DNA of 64,000 nt, from the NCBI GenBank assembly GCA_013368325.1, contig JAACJK010000004.1, forward strand, positions 806,001 to 870,000, read 5' to 3'. Shown here piece by piece: positions 1 through 11,304 of the stretch; position 1 is the first letter of the stretch, and the number at the start of each line of letters is the position of its first letter. This stretch comes from Ephemerocybe angulata (lineage: Eukaryota; Basidiomycota; Agaricomycetes; Agaricales; Psathyrellaceae). A program made the translations under genes and the position numbers. The notes under the pieces were generated by a model, which saw only the letters and a program-made list of their open reading frames with translations, did not search any database and had not been told where the DNA came from.

Positions 1-3000
1 CGCGTCCTTCGCATCCTTCCCGAAATCCTCGAGCTCCACCGCCTTGCGCTTTGCAAGCTTGATCACATTCTCGGGGAAGTGCGCGAGCTCCGCGACGTGG
101 ATACCGAAGCTCTGGTCGCTCACGCCAGGCTCGACTTTGTACAGGAGCGAGATCGTGCGCTCGGTGCTGCCTTCAGCGGCGTCGGAAACGTGCGCGACGA
201 CATGCAGGTTCTTGACATGCTTGATTTGCTGGTCGAGCGCGGTGAGCTCGTGGAAATGTGTAGCGAAGAGGCAGAACGCGTGCAGCTCCGAGGCTATGTG
301 TCTATAGAGAGCAAATGATGAGCATAATGTTCATGAATGCATGGATGATGGAGCAATGAAGGGATACTCACTCTGAAATTGCCCATGCCAACCCAAACCC
401 ATCATAAGTCGACGTCCCGCGCCCAAGCTCGTCAATGATAACGAGCGAGTCGCTCGTCGCACTCCGCAAAATCGTCGCCGTCTCGAGCATCTCTGCCATG
501 AACGTCGACACGCCCTTGAGCTGACTATCGCCCGCACCCACACGACAGAGGATAGAGTCGAAGATCGGGAGCTCCGCCTCCGCGCATGGGACGAACGAGC
601 CGATCTGGGCCATGAGCGCAATGACGCCTGCTTGACGGATGTACGTCGACTTTCCGCCCATGTTGGGTCCGGCTGGAGGGAGGAGCGTCAGACAAGAGCC
701 GAGGGAAGATGAAGACGGGGCGACTAACTGATTATTTGGAATTCGGAGACACCTGTTGAAGTAGGGTCAGTCTCTCGAATTGAGGAAGGCTGCTATACAA
801 ACCCACCTTTCTCCATCTCAATATCATTTGCCATGAAGATAATATCATCCTGCACTTCGAGACATGGGTGTCGGGCCTCCACAAGGTTGAATTTTCCACC
901 GCCTAAACAAGTCGCTTCAGCATCGCAGCCCAGGATTACCAGTCAGCACACGCACCCTTCTGCAGCACCTTGGGCTTCGTATATGCAGTCGGGGCATGGC
1001 TCGCAACATGTGCAAAGCTGTGAAGTAACACCTATCAGCCCTCCTTCAACATCTTGAAGTCAAAGTACGCACCTCAGAATAACATCCAAATGCGCAATAA
1101 TGTCGTTCAAACTCTCCAAAACCGGAGTATACGTCGCTAACATCAACCCATTAGCCACCCTCCACACAAGGCGTAGAACATCCGAACTCACCAGCAATCC
1201 CAACCACCTGCTTCACAAGGTTCGATTGCGCCTTCGAATACGCCTGCGAATGATCCAAATACTGCTCCGCAAGCTGTTTCAATTTATCTGTTCGGAAGAA
1301 CACTCCACTCTTGTTCGTTGCAATCTCGGTGTATTTCTTTTTCTGACTGATGACTTTTGCGTCCTGGTATAATCCATTATCAGCCAAAGAGCAAAGTCGG
1401 ACAGGTGATTGAGGTGAGGGATACACTTACATTCTTCGTAAGGCGGAAACAGTACCCATGCGTCTGGTTATTCTCCATATGCAGCTTCTTGTCCAGCTCA
1501 AGACCTAACTCCTCCCCAACTTTCTCGTGCTCCTCGTCGAACCCATCGCGGAGCTATACCACCAATGAACCTCGTTAGCCAGCGAACAAAAACAATCCAA
1601 GCTGTCTGGAGTACCGACCGCAGCCATTTTGTCAGCAAGTCCCTGCAACTCCTCGTCATACCCAGGCTTGATAACATAGTTATGCCGGTCAAGCTCCTCC
1701 AAGTCGATCGTCTGTTCGACCATGTCAGAGTACTTGGACAAGCTCGCCTCGGATTCCTGCGCAGGTTGTCAGTTACCATGCTTGCTTCCGTACACTTGTA
1801 GTCCTTTCTTACCTTCAGAGGCTTGAGATACTGCTCCTCCACAAGCGCGGCAAACTCCTCCCTGTCCTCCGTCGCTTTCGTAAGTTCTTCAATCAGCCCA
1901 GGAAGCTGTGGCCGAGCTGGATAAGCGGGACAACGTTAGAAGGATTCGACAAGGCCTACCTTGAGAATCATTTGGTACACTCGCACAACGTTCTCCAGAT
2001 TCGCAAGGCCCCGCTGGAACCGCTTCGAAAGTCGGTGCATGTCCGGCATAAATTTCAAATACTCATCCTAGCAGTCGCAACAATCAGCATCGTGCACCTG
2101 GTAAGGAAACAGATGCTTACCTGGATAACCCGCCTCGCGCCCATCCCGTCGACGAAGAGTTCCACGAGATCTTGCCTCCGTTCTAAGCGTAAAACGTGAT
2201 AAGCAAGACACACTCGAACCAGACCAGAGAAAGCCTAATCGTACTGATTTCATGCAGATTCGTCAACGGCTGTTTCAAAAAGATGCCCAACAGCCTTGAT
2301 CCTTGTGCAGTCTTGCACTTGTTCAAGAGCCCAAACAAAGTATCATTCTTCCGTTGCGTGCCCTACATCCCACCCAACGATCAGCAACCGCAACGACACT
2401 GTAGGAAACGAGTAGTGCTTACGGACTGCCCAGTTGTATCGACCAGACTCAGTGCCTTCAACGCACTGGCATCCAGCCGCATATACTGCGTCAGATCGTG
2501 TGTTCGGATCTTATACTGGTCGTAATTGTCCGAGTCGCCGAGCAGAGATAAATACGAGATCAAAGCAGCAAGCGCCGAAGGGGCGTTTGGCAAGTTGAGT
2601 TGAGCTATGTGCAGGGCATTAGCTAAACTACATGCACGAGTAGAAGTGATGAACATACGAATAATGAGAGAAGTATCGGCTGAGGATGTCGCGGGTACGT
2701 CAGAGGAGGCGAGAAGGCGGGACAGGTCATCTGCGATGTTCTTCGCCATAAACTCGCCTAAGAGAAGTTCAGCTTTCGTATAAAGACCAAGAAAGCAACA
2801 AGACGCACTGGGTTTCCTTTCCGTGATAACAATGCCACATCGCTCCAGCACGCCCTTCAGCTTCTGCAACTCGATATCGCGGTCGCTTGTCCCACTAGAC
2901 GTTCCAACGGGTATAATCGCCTCCTTCACCGATAGCTGAATAACAAGCGACTGTTCACCCTCGTCAGCAATCAAGCCCAGGGCACGAGCTATTCCAGACG

Positions 3001-3718
3001 CACCTCCAGATTCGAAAACAAGTCGTTATCCACAAAGTCCGCAACACCAAGCTCTCGCCGACTGGTATCCGCAAACGCAACACCAACAGCCTTAACCTTC
3101 GCCCCTCCCGAGCCCGCAGCCGCCGTCGCCAGCTTCACAGCCATAACAATCGGCGCCGACACCAAATCCGTCGTCGAGAATAATATATCTTCCACAGCTT
3201 GCAAGTTGCCCGGGGAAGCCTACACCAATAACGTCAGTCTCCTAAAGCCCGAGGAACCAACACACCCAAAACGCACCTCCTTATCCAACTTGAAGACCAC
3301 ATTCTTCCCCTTCCCACTCGTACTCTCCTGCTTCCAAATCTCAATCCTCAACTGCCTCGACGTAACAGCCTCCCTCAACGTCGTTTGCGCAACACTCGTC
3401 TTAAGCGACACACACGCCAACCCACCAGCCTTGCCCCCATGCCCAAGATACTTGATCACCGAGTTGGTATGAAAGACATTCTGCGCGACCCAGCGTGCAT
3501 CGGGTCCATACGCCTGGTAGTAATCGTCTCCTCCCGACGTGCGTTGGAAAAGCCGCAGAGTCCCTGTTTCCGGAGACTTCTTTTCGAGCTTGTCGAAGAA
3601 AGTGATGAGACCCGGCTCAGCGGGCTGGGCTGCATGAAATCTGGGTCAGTCGGTAGTGAGTATATGCAATAGTTAACGTACCAGCGTCCTTCTCGGAGTC
3701 CTTTTCCTTTCCGTACAT
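1..3718 (-). CDS. MSH2: DNA mismatch repair protein MSH2 (3' end cut by window edge)
   Basis: This is a MutS homolog. In eukaryotes MSH2 pairs with MSH6 or MSH3 in the nucleus and recognises mismatches and small loops. The diagnostic part is the ATPase domain at about 660-370: a Walker A ending [12 protein letters not shown], then a Walker B/signature segment with [17 protein letters not shown]. The last readable residues (about 75-1, [13 protein letters not shown]) match the helical C-terminus of MSH2, so only a short tail is missing. The start at 3718 gives [12 protein letters not shown], which splices into [16 protein letters not shown], the normal mismatch-binding N-terminal domain. More than ten short introns interrupt it; the open segments at 3220-3459, 2989-3204, 2381-2974, 1505-1741, 1151-1426 and 368-661 are its larger exons. 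Family identity is secure; the exact exon map was not completed. Confidence 0.95.
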
Positions 3719-4064
3719 GTTGGCAAGTCGAGGAGAACCGCACACACGTCACAGAACGCGAAACTCGATGGGCGTGACATTCTGTTACCCTCATAACGTG
3801 ATTTGTGACCCACCGCGCCCAACTCAAAGCAACCACGAGCGAAACGGAAAGAGTGTACGTATATATTTCCTCCAGATAGATGCATAGAAATGAGAAGCAG
3901 ACTAGAATGTGGTATAATGTAGTTTAAATGAGTGGCAGTCTCTCGTCAGTAGCAGCCTCGTCGTGGTATCCCCAAAGTACTGTAAGTAGTAACCTAAAGC
4001 AGTCCGTCAACCCAAAATGAAATCCTGTAGTTAGTTAAAAACGCCGCCCGCACCCCATGAAACC
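3719..4064. other. Intergenic: MSH2 promoter and desaturase 1 3' UTR
   Basis: This is a 346-bp gap between two minus-strand genes. It must hold the MSH2 upstream region and the 3' UTR and polyadenylation region of the first desaturase. No further gene is visible. Confidence 0.6.
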
Positions 4065-5560
4065 CTACTCCTCGTCATCCGAATGGCAATAGCTCGACAG
4101 CTCCTCGCACCGCGCGATCTTTAGCCGCTGGCTTGGGGGCACCACCTTCTCGTCCGTGCCATGCGCCATCCCACCCAGCAGCACGCCCACGCGTTTCATG
4201 GCGAGCAGATTGTGCGCAGCGTTGGAATGATCATACACGCCCCCAAAGAACGCCGTCGTGGCATCCTTCCCAACATACTTGGTGATAAAGTGTGCTCCCC
4301 CCGGATGCTCTTTGATGAACGTGCCGACATCGTGGATGAACCCGCTGATAAGGATAAGTGCCCGCTTCTTCGACTGCTCCTGGACTAACATCCAAAAGCC
4401 AAAAATTAGTACACGAGCTAGAGAGCCGAGCTTCCATGGACGTACAGCTATCCCAAGAAATGACAGGCAAGCCATTGCTGTCCGTTGGCCAATCCAACGT
4501 CTCCTGGGTCCGATGCAATTTCTTTAGCTCCATCGTCAACTGGCCCTTCCGCACTTCATTCTCGGGGAAAGTCTTCAGGTGGCTCGCGAGGCCAAGCTTT
4601 TGCATGCCCCAGATAAACCACTTTGTGGGGTCATACTGGTACCACTTGATGGCATTTCTGTAGTCCATCGGAAACTGGTGATGAAAGTTGTGATATCCCT
4701 CCCCAATCGTGACCAGCGCTGTTATAACATGATCACGAGGAGTATGCTTGTCGTCGAAGGGAGTCTCCCCTAGCCAATGCGCAAGTGAATTGACGCAGAA
4801 TGTCGACTAAAGAAGAGAGAAAAGGGTTCAGAAACGCGGCGTGACGAACAGACGAAAGAAAAATACGAACGTGGTGGACAAAGCACAGTCTGATCACAGC
4901 AGCGTAGACATATCCCCCCTGCGCATCTCCCCAGCACAACCACGGAATAACAGTCGGAACGATGAATCCCATGAGGAGGATAAGGGGAAGGAACCAATCA
5001 TGCTGGAACCTCACCACGGGGTCCCTCCCCAAATCGCTGACATCCGTCACGCCTGGCCTCCTCCTAGGCTTGACCAGAATCCACCCTACGTGGCTCCAGA
5101 AGAAGCCCTTGTGCGCATTGTACGGGTCCAGTTCGGTGTCCGTGTACCGATGGTGCGCGCGATGCCCCCGACTCCACCACTTGATGCTCCCCTGCACCGC
5201 ACCTGCCCCCAAAAAGCACAATACATACTGTAACGGCAGCGTCGCGTTGTAGCTGCGGTGCGCCCATAGCCTGTGGTACCCAGCCGTGATACCGAGGCCT
5301 GTCAGGTAGTAGTAGAGGACGGCGAAGAGGCCGGTTTTCCAAGAAAGGGGGGTGTAACAAGCGCCGACGAGCCCAATAACGGGGAGTAAGATGATAAAGA
5401 TACAATTGATAAGTTTGATCTCCTTGAAGAGATTGTCGAGGGTAATTGGGGGCCGGACCTCCTGAGTCCTGAGGGTGTGCTGGACGTAGTTGTCGGGGAG
5501 GTTGTGGTCGGACGGGACGCTGGCGACAGCAGCGTCGACGGTGGAGGACGGGGTGCCCAT
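4065..5560 (-). CDS. Acyl-CoA delta-9 desaturase with C-terminal cytochrome b5 domain, copy 1
   Basis: This is an OLE1-type stearoyl-CoA desaturase, an ER membrane di-iron enzyme that puts the first double bond into palmitoyl/stearoyl-CoA. The three histidine boxes are present (HRLWAH, HRAHH, HNFHH), as is the fused cytochrome b5 heme motif HPGG. The exons are 5560-4871, 4806-4446 and 4384-4065, giving 456 aa. The frame closes across both introns, and both sit at the same codons as in copies 2 and 3. The 5560 start (MGTPSS) was chosen because the paralogs begin at the equivalent residue; an in-frame ATG at 5602 would add 14 residues. The C-terminal tail after the b5 domain differs from the other copies and ends in SHSDDEE. 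It lies downstream of copy 2 on the same strand. Confidence 0.95.
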
Positions 5561-6768
5561 GGGGAAGGAGGTGGTACGAGATGGGGGAAATGGACCACCC
5601 ACGTCTGAATCTTGTACGAAAGCTGGGCAATCTCAGGCTCGGTTTACCCACATAGCCCCGCCACACGATCCTCGGCCCGCATGTCTCCTTGCCTACCCCC
5701 GGTTGTGGGTCCATCCTCCCCCTCAAATTCACGGTTCGCGCGTCCTGAGCTTGTGGTTTTGGGGTGCAGCTCGCCCCCAAACGTCAGCCCGTCCGGTTTG
5801 CTATTCATTCCCGCAGTGAGAACGAGGATGACGGAGCTCATGACGAGTGAATGCCAAGCATTGGCAAAAGTTGGGATCATTCCAAGAATGAAGCTCAGTT
5901 CCAAAGGCCGCTCGGTAAGCGCCGGCCTAAGCGCCTATCGTCCACCCAGGGGCTCGCAGCCTCCCTGGGGCAGGGTAACGTGAGGAGTGCACTCTCGCCT
6001 CTGTATAGACCTCACAGTTTCCCTCCAAGCGACCTAACCACCGCCCGGCAAAGGCTTGGGGTAAAGGAAGTCAAAACGCATCTCTGACATCTGACTTCCG
6101 AGATCAGTCTCAAATCAGTCCCTTCTATTGAATTTCAACATCTTGGAAGTTCGCTGAAAACGAGTCCCATGCGGAAGAGCTAACTCGAATTGGGTGGCAA
6201 CGCTTGGCAGAGGTGCCAAAGTGGCGCATGAGAATGCACGAGGCACCAACACAACACCAGCGCATATGGACAACATATCACTTCAGGTGGCTCCTGATCC
6301 CTGGTGGGAAAAGAAGGCCGCCAAAATGCAACCGGCCCTCATAGCCCATTTCCCAACCCCCAACGCTCTCTGAGGCATCGAAGCGCATCCTTATTTCATG
6401 GAGCACAAATAGAAGAACCCCAAGTCGGGAGTGCTATTCAAAGACAATGAAATCCCAAATAAGGAACGTGCGTTCACCAAACCTCCGTTTCTCCGGAAAC
6501 CCGACATCACGAAATGATACGCGAAACTAACGATAATCCTAACAAGCGCCGCCCCTGACAGCTGTCCCAGGGCTCGACAAAGTTCAACGGTTCACATGCC
6601 CGCTTGCGGGCGCCGGCCCTGCCAAGTGCAGATCAACGCACTTCCGCAGTTACCTCGAGGGTCCTCACCCGCTCCTCGGCAGTCCGTAGATCGGCTTCCG
6701 CATAGGGGGTCATAAAAGAAAGGAAATAAAGGTAGCACTATCCAGACATGAACGACTCTAAAGTGTCT
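5561..6768. other. Intergenic between desaturases 1 and 2
   Basis: This 1.2 kb holds the copy 1 upstream region and the copy 2 3' UTR. Open frames here are short, overlap on both strands and show no family signature. No gene or RNA is supported. Confidence 0.6.
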
Positions 6769-8269
6769 TCACCCAAGAAGGCCCCCCTCACTCTCCGAAT
6801 AACTCGAATACGCACTCGACAGCTCATTGTACCTCGCAATCTTCAGCCTCTGACTCGGCGGCACGACCTTTTCATCCAGCCCATGTGGCATCCCGCCATG
6901 CAGCACCCCAACGCGCTTCATCGCCAACAAGTTGTGCGCAGCGTTCGAATGGTCGTAGACGCCGCCAAAGAACGCGGTCGTCGCGTCTTTCCCGATGAAC
7001 TTGATGATCAGGTGCGATCCACCGGGATGCTCCTGGATGAACGTGCTAACGTCGTGGATGAACCCGCTGATGAGGACGAGAGGCCTGTTCTTAGACTGTT
7101 CCTGGTCTAACGCGCACAGAACCAATCAGTAAGTATCGGTCACTGAGAAAGAGCAACGAAAGCGCGACGCACAACTATCCCAAGAAATGACAGGCAAGTC
7201 ATTGCTGTCCGACGGCCATTCCAGTTTCTCCTGCGTCCGGTGCAACTTCTTCAACTCCATCGTCAGCTGGCCTTTGCGGACTTCATTATCGGGGAAGGTC
7301 TTCAAATGGCTCGCGAGCCCAAGCATCTTCATCGTCGCAATGAACCACTTCGTGGGGTCGTACTGGTACCACTTGATCGCATTCCGGTAATCCATCGGGA
7401 ACTGGTGGTGGAAGTTGTGGTACCCCTCTCCAACAGTAACAAGCGCGGTGATGAAATGGTCGCGGGGCGTATGCTTGTCGTCGAACGGCGTCTCCCCCAA
7501 CCAATGCGCAAGTGAGTTCACACAGAACGTCGACTAAAGGGAAGGTCAGATCCCCGCATTCTCAAAGATACAAAAACACACGCACATGGTGAACGAAAAC
7601 CAATCTCAGCACCCCAGCATAGATATACCCACCCCTCGCATCTCCCCAGCACAACCACGGAATAAGAGTAGGCAGAATAAACGCCATAAAGATGACCATC
7701 TGCAGATACCACCGATGCTGAAATCTCACAACCGGGTCCTTCCCCAAATCGCTGACGTCCGCAACACCAGGCTTGCGCCTAGGCTTCACGAGCATCCACC
7801 CAATATGACTGTAGAAGAACCCCTTATGCGCGTTATACGGGTCCAGGTCGGTGTCCGTATACCGATGGTGCGCGCGATGCCCCCGGCTCCACCACTTGAT
7901 GCTCCCCTGCGCAGCCCCAGCTCCAGCGAAAGACAGAACATACTGCAGGGGCAACGACGCATTGTAGCTCCGGTGCGCCCAGAGCCGGTGGTACCCCGCC
8001 GTGATCCCGAGCCCAGTGACGAAGTAGTAAAGGACGGAGAACAGTGCTGTCTTCCAGACGAGGGGCGTGTAGCAGGCACCGATAAGGCCGATGACTGGGG
8101 GGAGGAGGACGAAGGTGCAGCTGATGTAGTTGAGCTCTCCGAGGAGGTTGTCGAGGGTAACGGGTGGGCGGAGTTTCTGCGTCCGGAGCGTGTGTTGGAC
8201 GTAGTTGTCGGGGATGTTAAGGTCGGAGGGGACGATGTCGTCGATGGCGGCGGATGATGGGGACCCCAT
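6769..8269 (-). CDS. Acyl-CoA delta-9 desaturase with cytochrome b5 domain, copy 2
   Basis: Same architecture as its neighbours: membrane desaturase core with the HRLWAH, HRAHH and HNFHH boxes, then a C-terminal cytochrome b5 domain with HPGG. The exons are 8269-7586, 7533-7173 and 7106-6769 (460 aa), with introns of 53 and 66 bp at the same positions and phases as copies 1 and 3. The start at 8269 gives MGSPSS followed by a stretch ending [14 protein letters not shown], which aligns with copy 3. All catalytic histidines are kept, so it is expected to be active. The family supplies monounsaturated acyl-CoA in the ER. Whether the copies differ in chain-length preference or expression cannot be read from the sequence. 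Confidence 0.95.
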
Positions 8270-9371
8270 GGCGTTGACAGAGGAGGCGCAAATGAATAGG
8301 TGACTGGGCGACGAACGAGAGGGAGGTCCTTTCTTTCGTTCATTTTATTGCAATTGCAAAGATTTGGGGTAATTGCGAATCTCATGCAGATGCATTACCA
8401 AACCCCAACAGCCGCTGCCCCTGCGCAGTTCGACAGACCGAGCCCGGCCAGGGCTCTCCGGCGCGTATTATTCCGCGTAGCCAGACCACCCTACATTTCA
8501 GAGTCAATTATCCAATGTACGACACACAGCCGACGAAGACACATACTTACCAGATATCCACCATCCACATTCCAAAGTCGTCTCCCGCCAATCGACCCCA
8601 AACGCAATCGAGCTCACAATTCGGCATCAGACTCGACTTTCACAAGCCAAGAACCACCATGATCCATCTCCAACGCCTTCCACTTTTCCGTCCCCAAAGA
8701 GTCCCAGGGCGCTCCAACCTTGAGCTGCATAATGGGCGCAGTAGAGTCGCCCGGACTTCCGCACCCCAGGCATCACAGCCTCGGCCAGAACCCGGCCAGG
8801 CCAGTTTCACCCGGTTCTGAAGCCCAGGCGCTCCATACTTACCCCCAGATCCCGAAACCAGATAAATCTTAACCGCCTCTGTGTATCGCGTCCGTCCGTA
8901 CTTCCGCCTGATATGCGTCTTTAATGGTTGCGATACGAGTACTTGCGTGCTCAACGCCCGAAGCCATGAGGCAGAGCTTGCAATAAGCTATACTCGTGAA
9001 CTTGAAGGTCCTGCCACAGGACACCAAGAGATGGAGGCGGACGAGATGCAAGGCAGAATCAACCAACACAATTGCAACCGGGGCGGCCCGGCAATTGGCA
9101 TTGCCCGCCGGCGAAGTCGGATTCACCAGCTCGAGCAGAGGTCGGTCAAAGGTGTGGAAGATGTTGGAAGTTACTCCGGGTGTTCTACTTTGGCCTCATA
9201 TTCCCAGGTACACTGAATGTTAGTAAAGCAAATTTTGGGCGCTATAGAGATGGCACATGCATACAGCTCGCAAGCGAGTCGTGACGACACTTCGAGTTGG
9301 ACCTTGGTGGGCCGGGGGGCCGGGCGCTTAGCAGGGACGTGGCGGCGCTTATCCAGAGGGAACACCGTATT
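8270..9371. other. Intergenic upstream of desaturase 2
   Basis: About 1.1 kb between the desaturase 2 start and the left arm of the inverted phosphotransferase repeat. It presumably contains the desaturase 2 promoter. Only short overlapping frames are seen and no gene is supported. Confidence 0.55.
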
Positions 9372-11037
9372 GTAGATCCCAGAACGATAACTGAGTGCTA
9401 AGAGGTCGGCCATGGGAGGAATCGCGGTTCTAAGAAATCCAGCTTGTTTTATTCACCAAGGTTGAGAAATTAATGACATAAATAATGTTAAACGAAGTCC
9501 GTGAAAGAGTCCCGCGAGCACTTTAGATTTCATACTAAGTCTCCTCTGGTGTATCCTCAAACAAACCCAAATCAACCACTGCAGGCTCTATAGTGGATCG
9601 ATACACATCTGGCCCGACGACAAGTCGTTCGCCTGACGCGGAGTTTCCAGTTGGCATCATCCGTAGTCGCCAGTACATCTCGGAAATCCAGTGGCGGTGG
9701 ACGATCCACCCAAGAAAGCTCCCCATCATAACTTCGTGGAACTTCAGGTAGTACTGAGCGTCCAAATAGACCGTGGCACGGGGTAGGTCGCTACCTTGAT
9801 GCAGCTTTACTATCTGCTGCCCGTAATGGGCACCAAAGAGCCCGCGCAGATAGAAGAGTCGGATTTCGCACCGGATTCGCTTGGCCTCCGCCTCGCTCAA
9901 AGAATCGCCCTCCCGGACGATTGTCTTATCTGGATCTCCAAAATAAGTCCAGTCGTAAGGAACATCGTCCCAAGCCATTTCAGCTGGCCCTTTGAGGGCG
10001 ATACCGGGGCTTGTGAAGGTGGTCATCATGTCCAGTGGGAAGGAGGAAGCGAGCATCAACGGCAGGATCTGGGCGCCGCTCCAGTCAATAACACAGGCAA
10101 CTTTTGGATCGTCCGATAAGAGGGACTCCTCGTCAAAGAATATGTTGCGGAGTGCGAGGTCGGGGTGGTGTAGGACAAGAGGAGTATATGGTTCGGGGAT
10201 CTTGAAGTAGGGGATCAAGGCAGATAGCTTCTGGTATCTATCCATCAAATCGTGGGGTGTATGGCGTTCAAATTCAAGGGACGGAAGGTTTTTCTCAGTC
10301 CTGTAGCAGCATTCCTCAATTCCTCCCAGAAGACACTCCTCATGAGATTCACGCCACATGTCCTCGACCGACTTGTAAGGGCCGCCCAGGCTTTCGCCGT
10401 TGATCGCCATTAATGGCCCAACGGAAAACGTCCCCGAGGAGTCGACTGCAAGACTTCCAATTTCGCTGAATGGAACCGGCTTGGAAAGAGAAGCCTTCAG
10501 TCTAGCCATCGCTTTCACAAGCGCGACTTGCTGAGACTCTGGCACAGCGCGGAGGCCATGGAACCATCCCGGGTCGTCGTCGCGAACGGCCAAATTGAAT
10601 GCCTTCCCCTTGATGAATTCCATTAGGACATACGGCGCCCCAGCAGGATTTTCGAAGTTTGTATTCCATGCGTAGACTTGGGGCACTGATACACCGGGGT
10701 ACAGTCCGGATTCGCGGACAAATCGCATCGTCGCGATCTCGGATTCCTTCGCGGCTGGGGAATAGTCTGGTTCGAAGGCCCCGGAGGGCCTGGAAACGCT
10801 GGCAGCCAGCTGCGTCCCGTCGCTAAACTCTAAGTGATAGACGTAGTTGTATGCGCCGCTTCCGACGAAAGATATGGATAGGCAGACAAGGGCAGAAATA
10901 TCCCCCCCGACTTTTGATTGTCGCTCAGAAAGGTGGCCTGTGCTGCAGTCGATCAAGCCTCGGAGATTGAACCGTTTTGCTTGGGGGAGAGAGGAGAGGT
11001 GCTGCTCGTCTAAAGGAAGAGGGAGGGGGACGGTCAT
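9372..11037 (-). repeat. Left arm of an inverted duplication
   Basis: This arm carries a phosphotransferase gene plus about 160 bp past its stop codon. The same sequence, in reverse orientation, occupies 11305-12950. Similarity starts at the start codons and continues beyond the stops through a conserved non-coding stretch containing CTCAACCTTGGTGAATAAAA, fading near 9372 and 12950. The outer limits are estimated by eye to within about 20 bp. Confidence 0.85.
9535..11037 (-). CDS. Aminoglycoside phosphotransferase (APH)-family kinase-like protein, left copy
   Basis: An intronless reading frame of 500 aa. It has a protein-kinase-like fold of the APH/choline-kinase type. A small-lobe segment is followed by APYVLMEFIKGKAF (hinge region), then the catalytic loop LHHPDLALRN (H-x-D-x4-N, about residue 290) and the metal-binding CVIDWSGAQ (DxD/DFG equivalent, about 315). 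Fungal genomes carry many such genes. They are rarely antibiotic resistance genes and their small-molecule substrates are mostly unknown. It is divergently oriented to a close paralog starting at 11305, with 267 bp between the two start codons. Absence of introns is unusual next to its neighbours. Family assignment is firm; the substrate is unknown. Confidence 0.85.
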   Translation of the reverse strand: MTVPLPLPLDEQHLSSLPQAKRFNLRGLIDCSTGHLSERQSKVGGDISALVCLSISFVGSGAYNYVYHLEFSDGTQLAASVSRPSGAFEPDYSPAAKESEIATMRFVRESGLYPGVSVPQVYAWNTNFENPAGAPYVLMEFIKGKAFNLAVRDDDPGWFHGLRAVPESQQVALVKAMARLKASLSKPVPFSEIGSLAVDSSGTFSVGPLMAINGESLGGPYKSVEDMWRESHEECLLGGIEECCYRTEKNLPSLEFERHTPHDLMDRYQKLSALIPYFKIPEPYTPLVLHHPDLALRNIFFDEESLLSDDPKVACVIDWSGAQILPLMLASSFPLDMMTTFTSPGIALKGPAEMAWDDVPYDWTYFGDPDKTIVREGDSLSEAEAKRIRCEIRLFYLRGLFGAHYGQQIVKLHQGSDLPRATVYLDAQYYLKFHEVMMGSFLGWIVHRHWISEMYWRLRMMPTGNSASGERLVVGPDVYRSTIEPAVVDLGLFEDTPEET

Positions 11038-11304
11038 TCTGTGAACCAGAGAATGTGGGTGGTAAGTCGCAAGGTCAGCCTGAGTTTGAACGTCTTATCA
11101 GCAATCCAGAAAGCACCGCAGATCTCGTTCGTACTCAGCTCCCTTGCTGACCTACGTAACGATCACAAAATCCGATGTGACATTAAATATATTCAGAATA
11201 TGAGACATTTTATCGTCGAATTACGCAGAACCCGCAAAGAACCCGCCGAATGTCTCGATTATGGGTTATCTCGTTCCGTCCCTCCACATCTCAGATCTTG
11301 CAGT
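11038..11304. promoter_or_regulatory. Shared upstream region of the divergent phosphotransferase pair
   Basis: A 267-bp spacer between the two divergent start codons, and therefore the candidate promoter for both. It is not visibly part of the inverted repeat: similarity between the arms stops at the start codons. The right-hand frame is open upstream to 11041, but those 88 extra codons have no counterpart in the left copy and are taken as non-coding. Confidence 0.5.

Noticed and set aside
11041..11304. 88-codon N-terminal extension of the right APH-like gene
   Set aside because: No counterpart in the left copy, where similarity begins exactly at the methionine aligned with 11305; the extension is promoter sequence that happens to be open.
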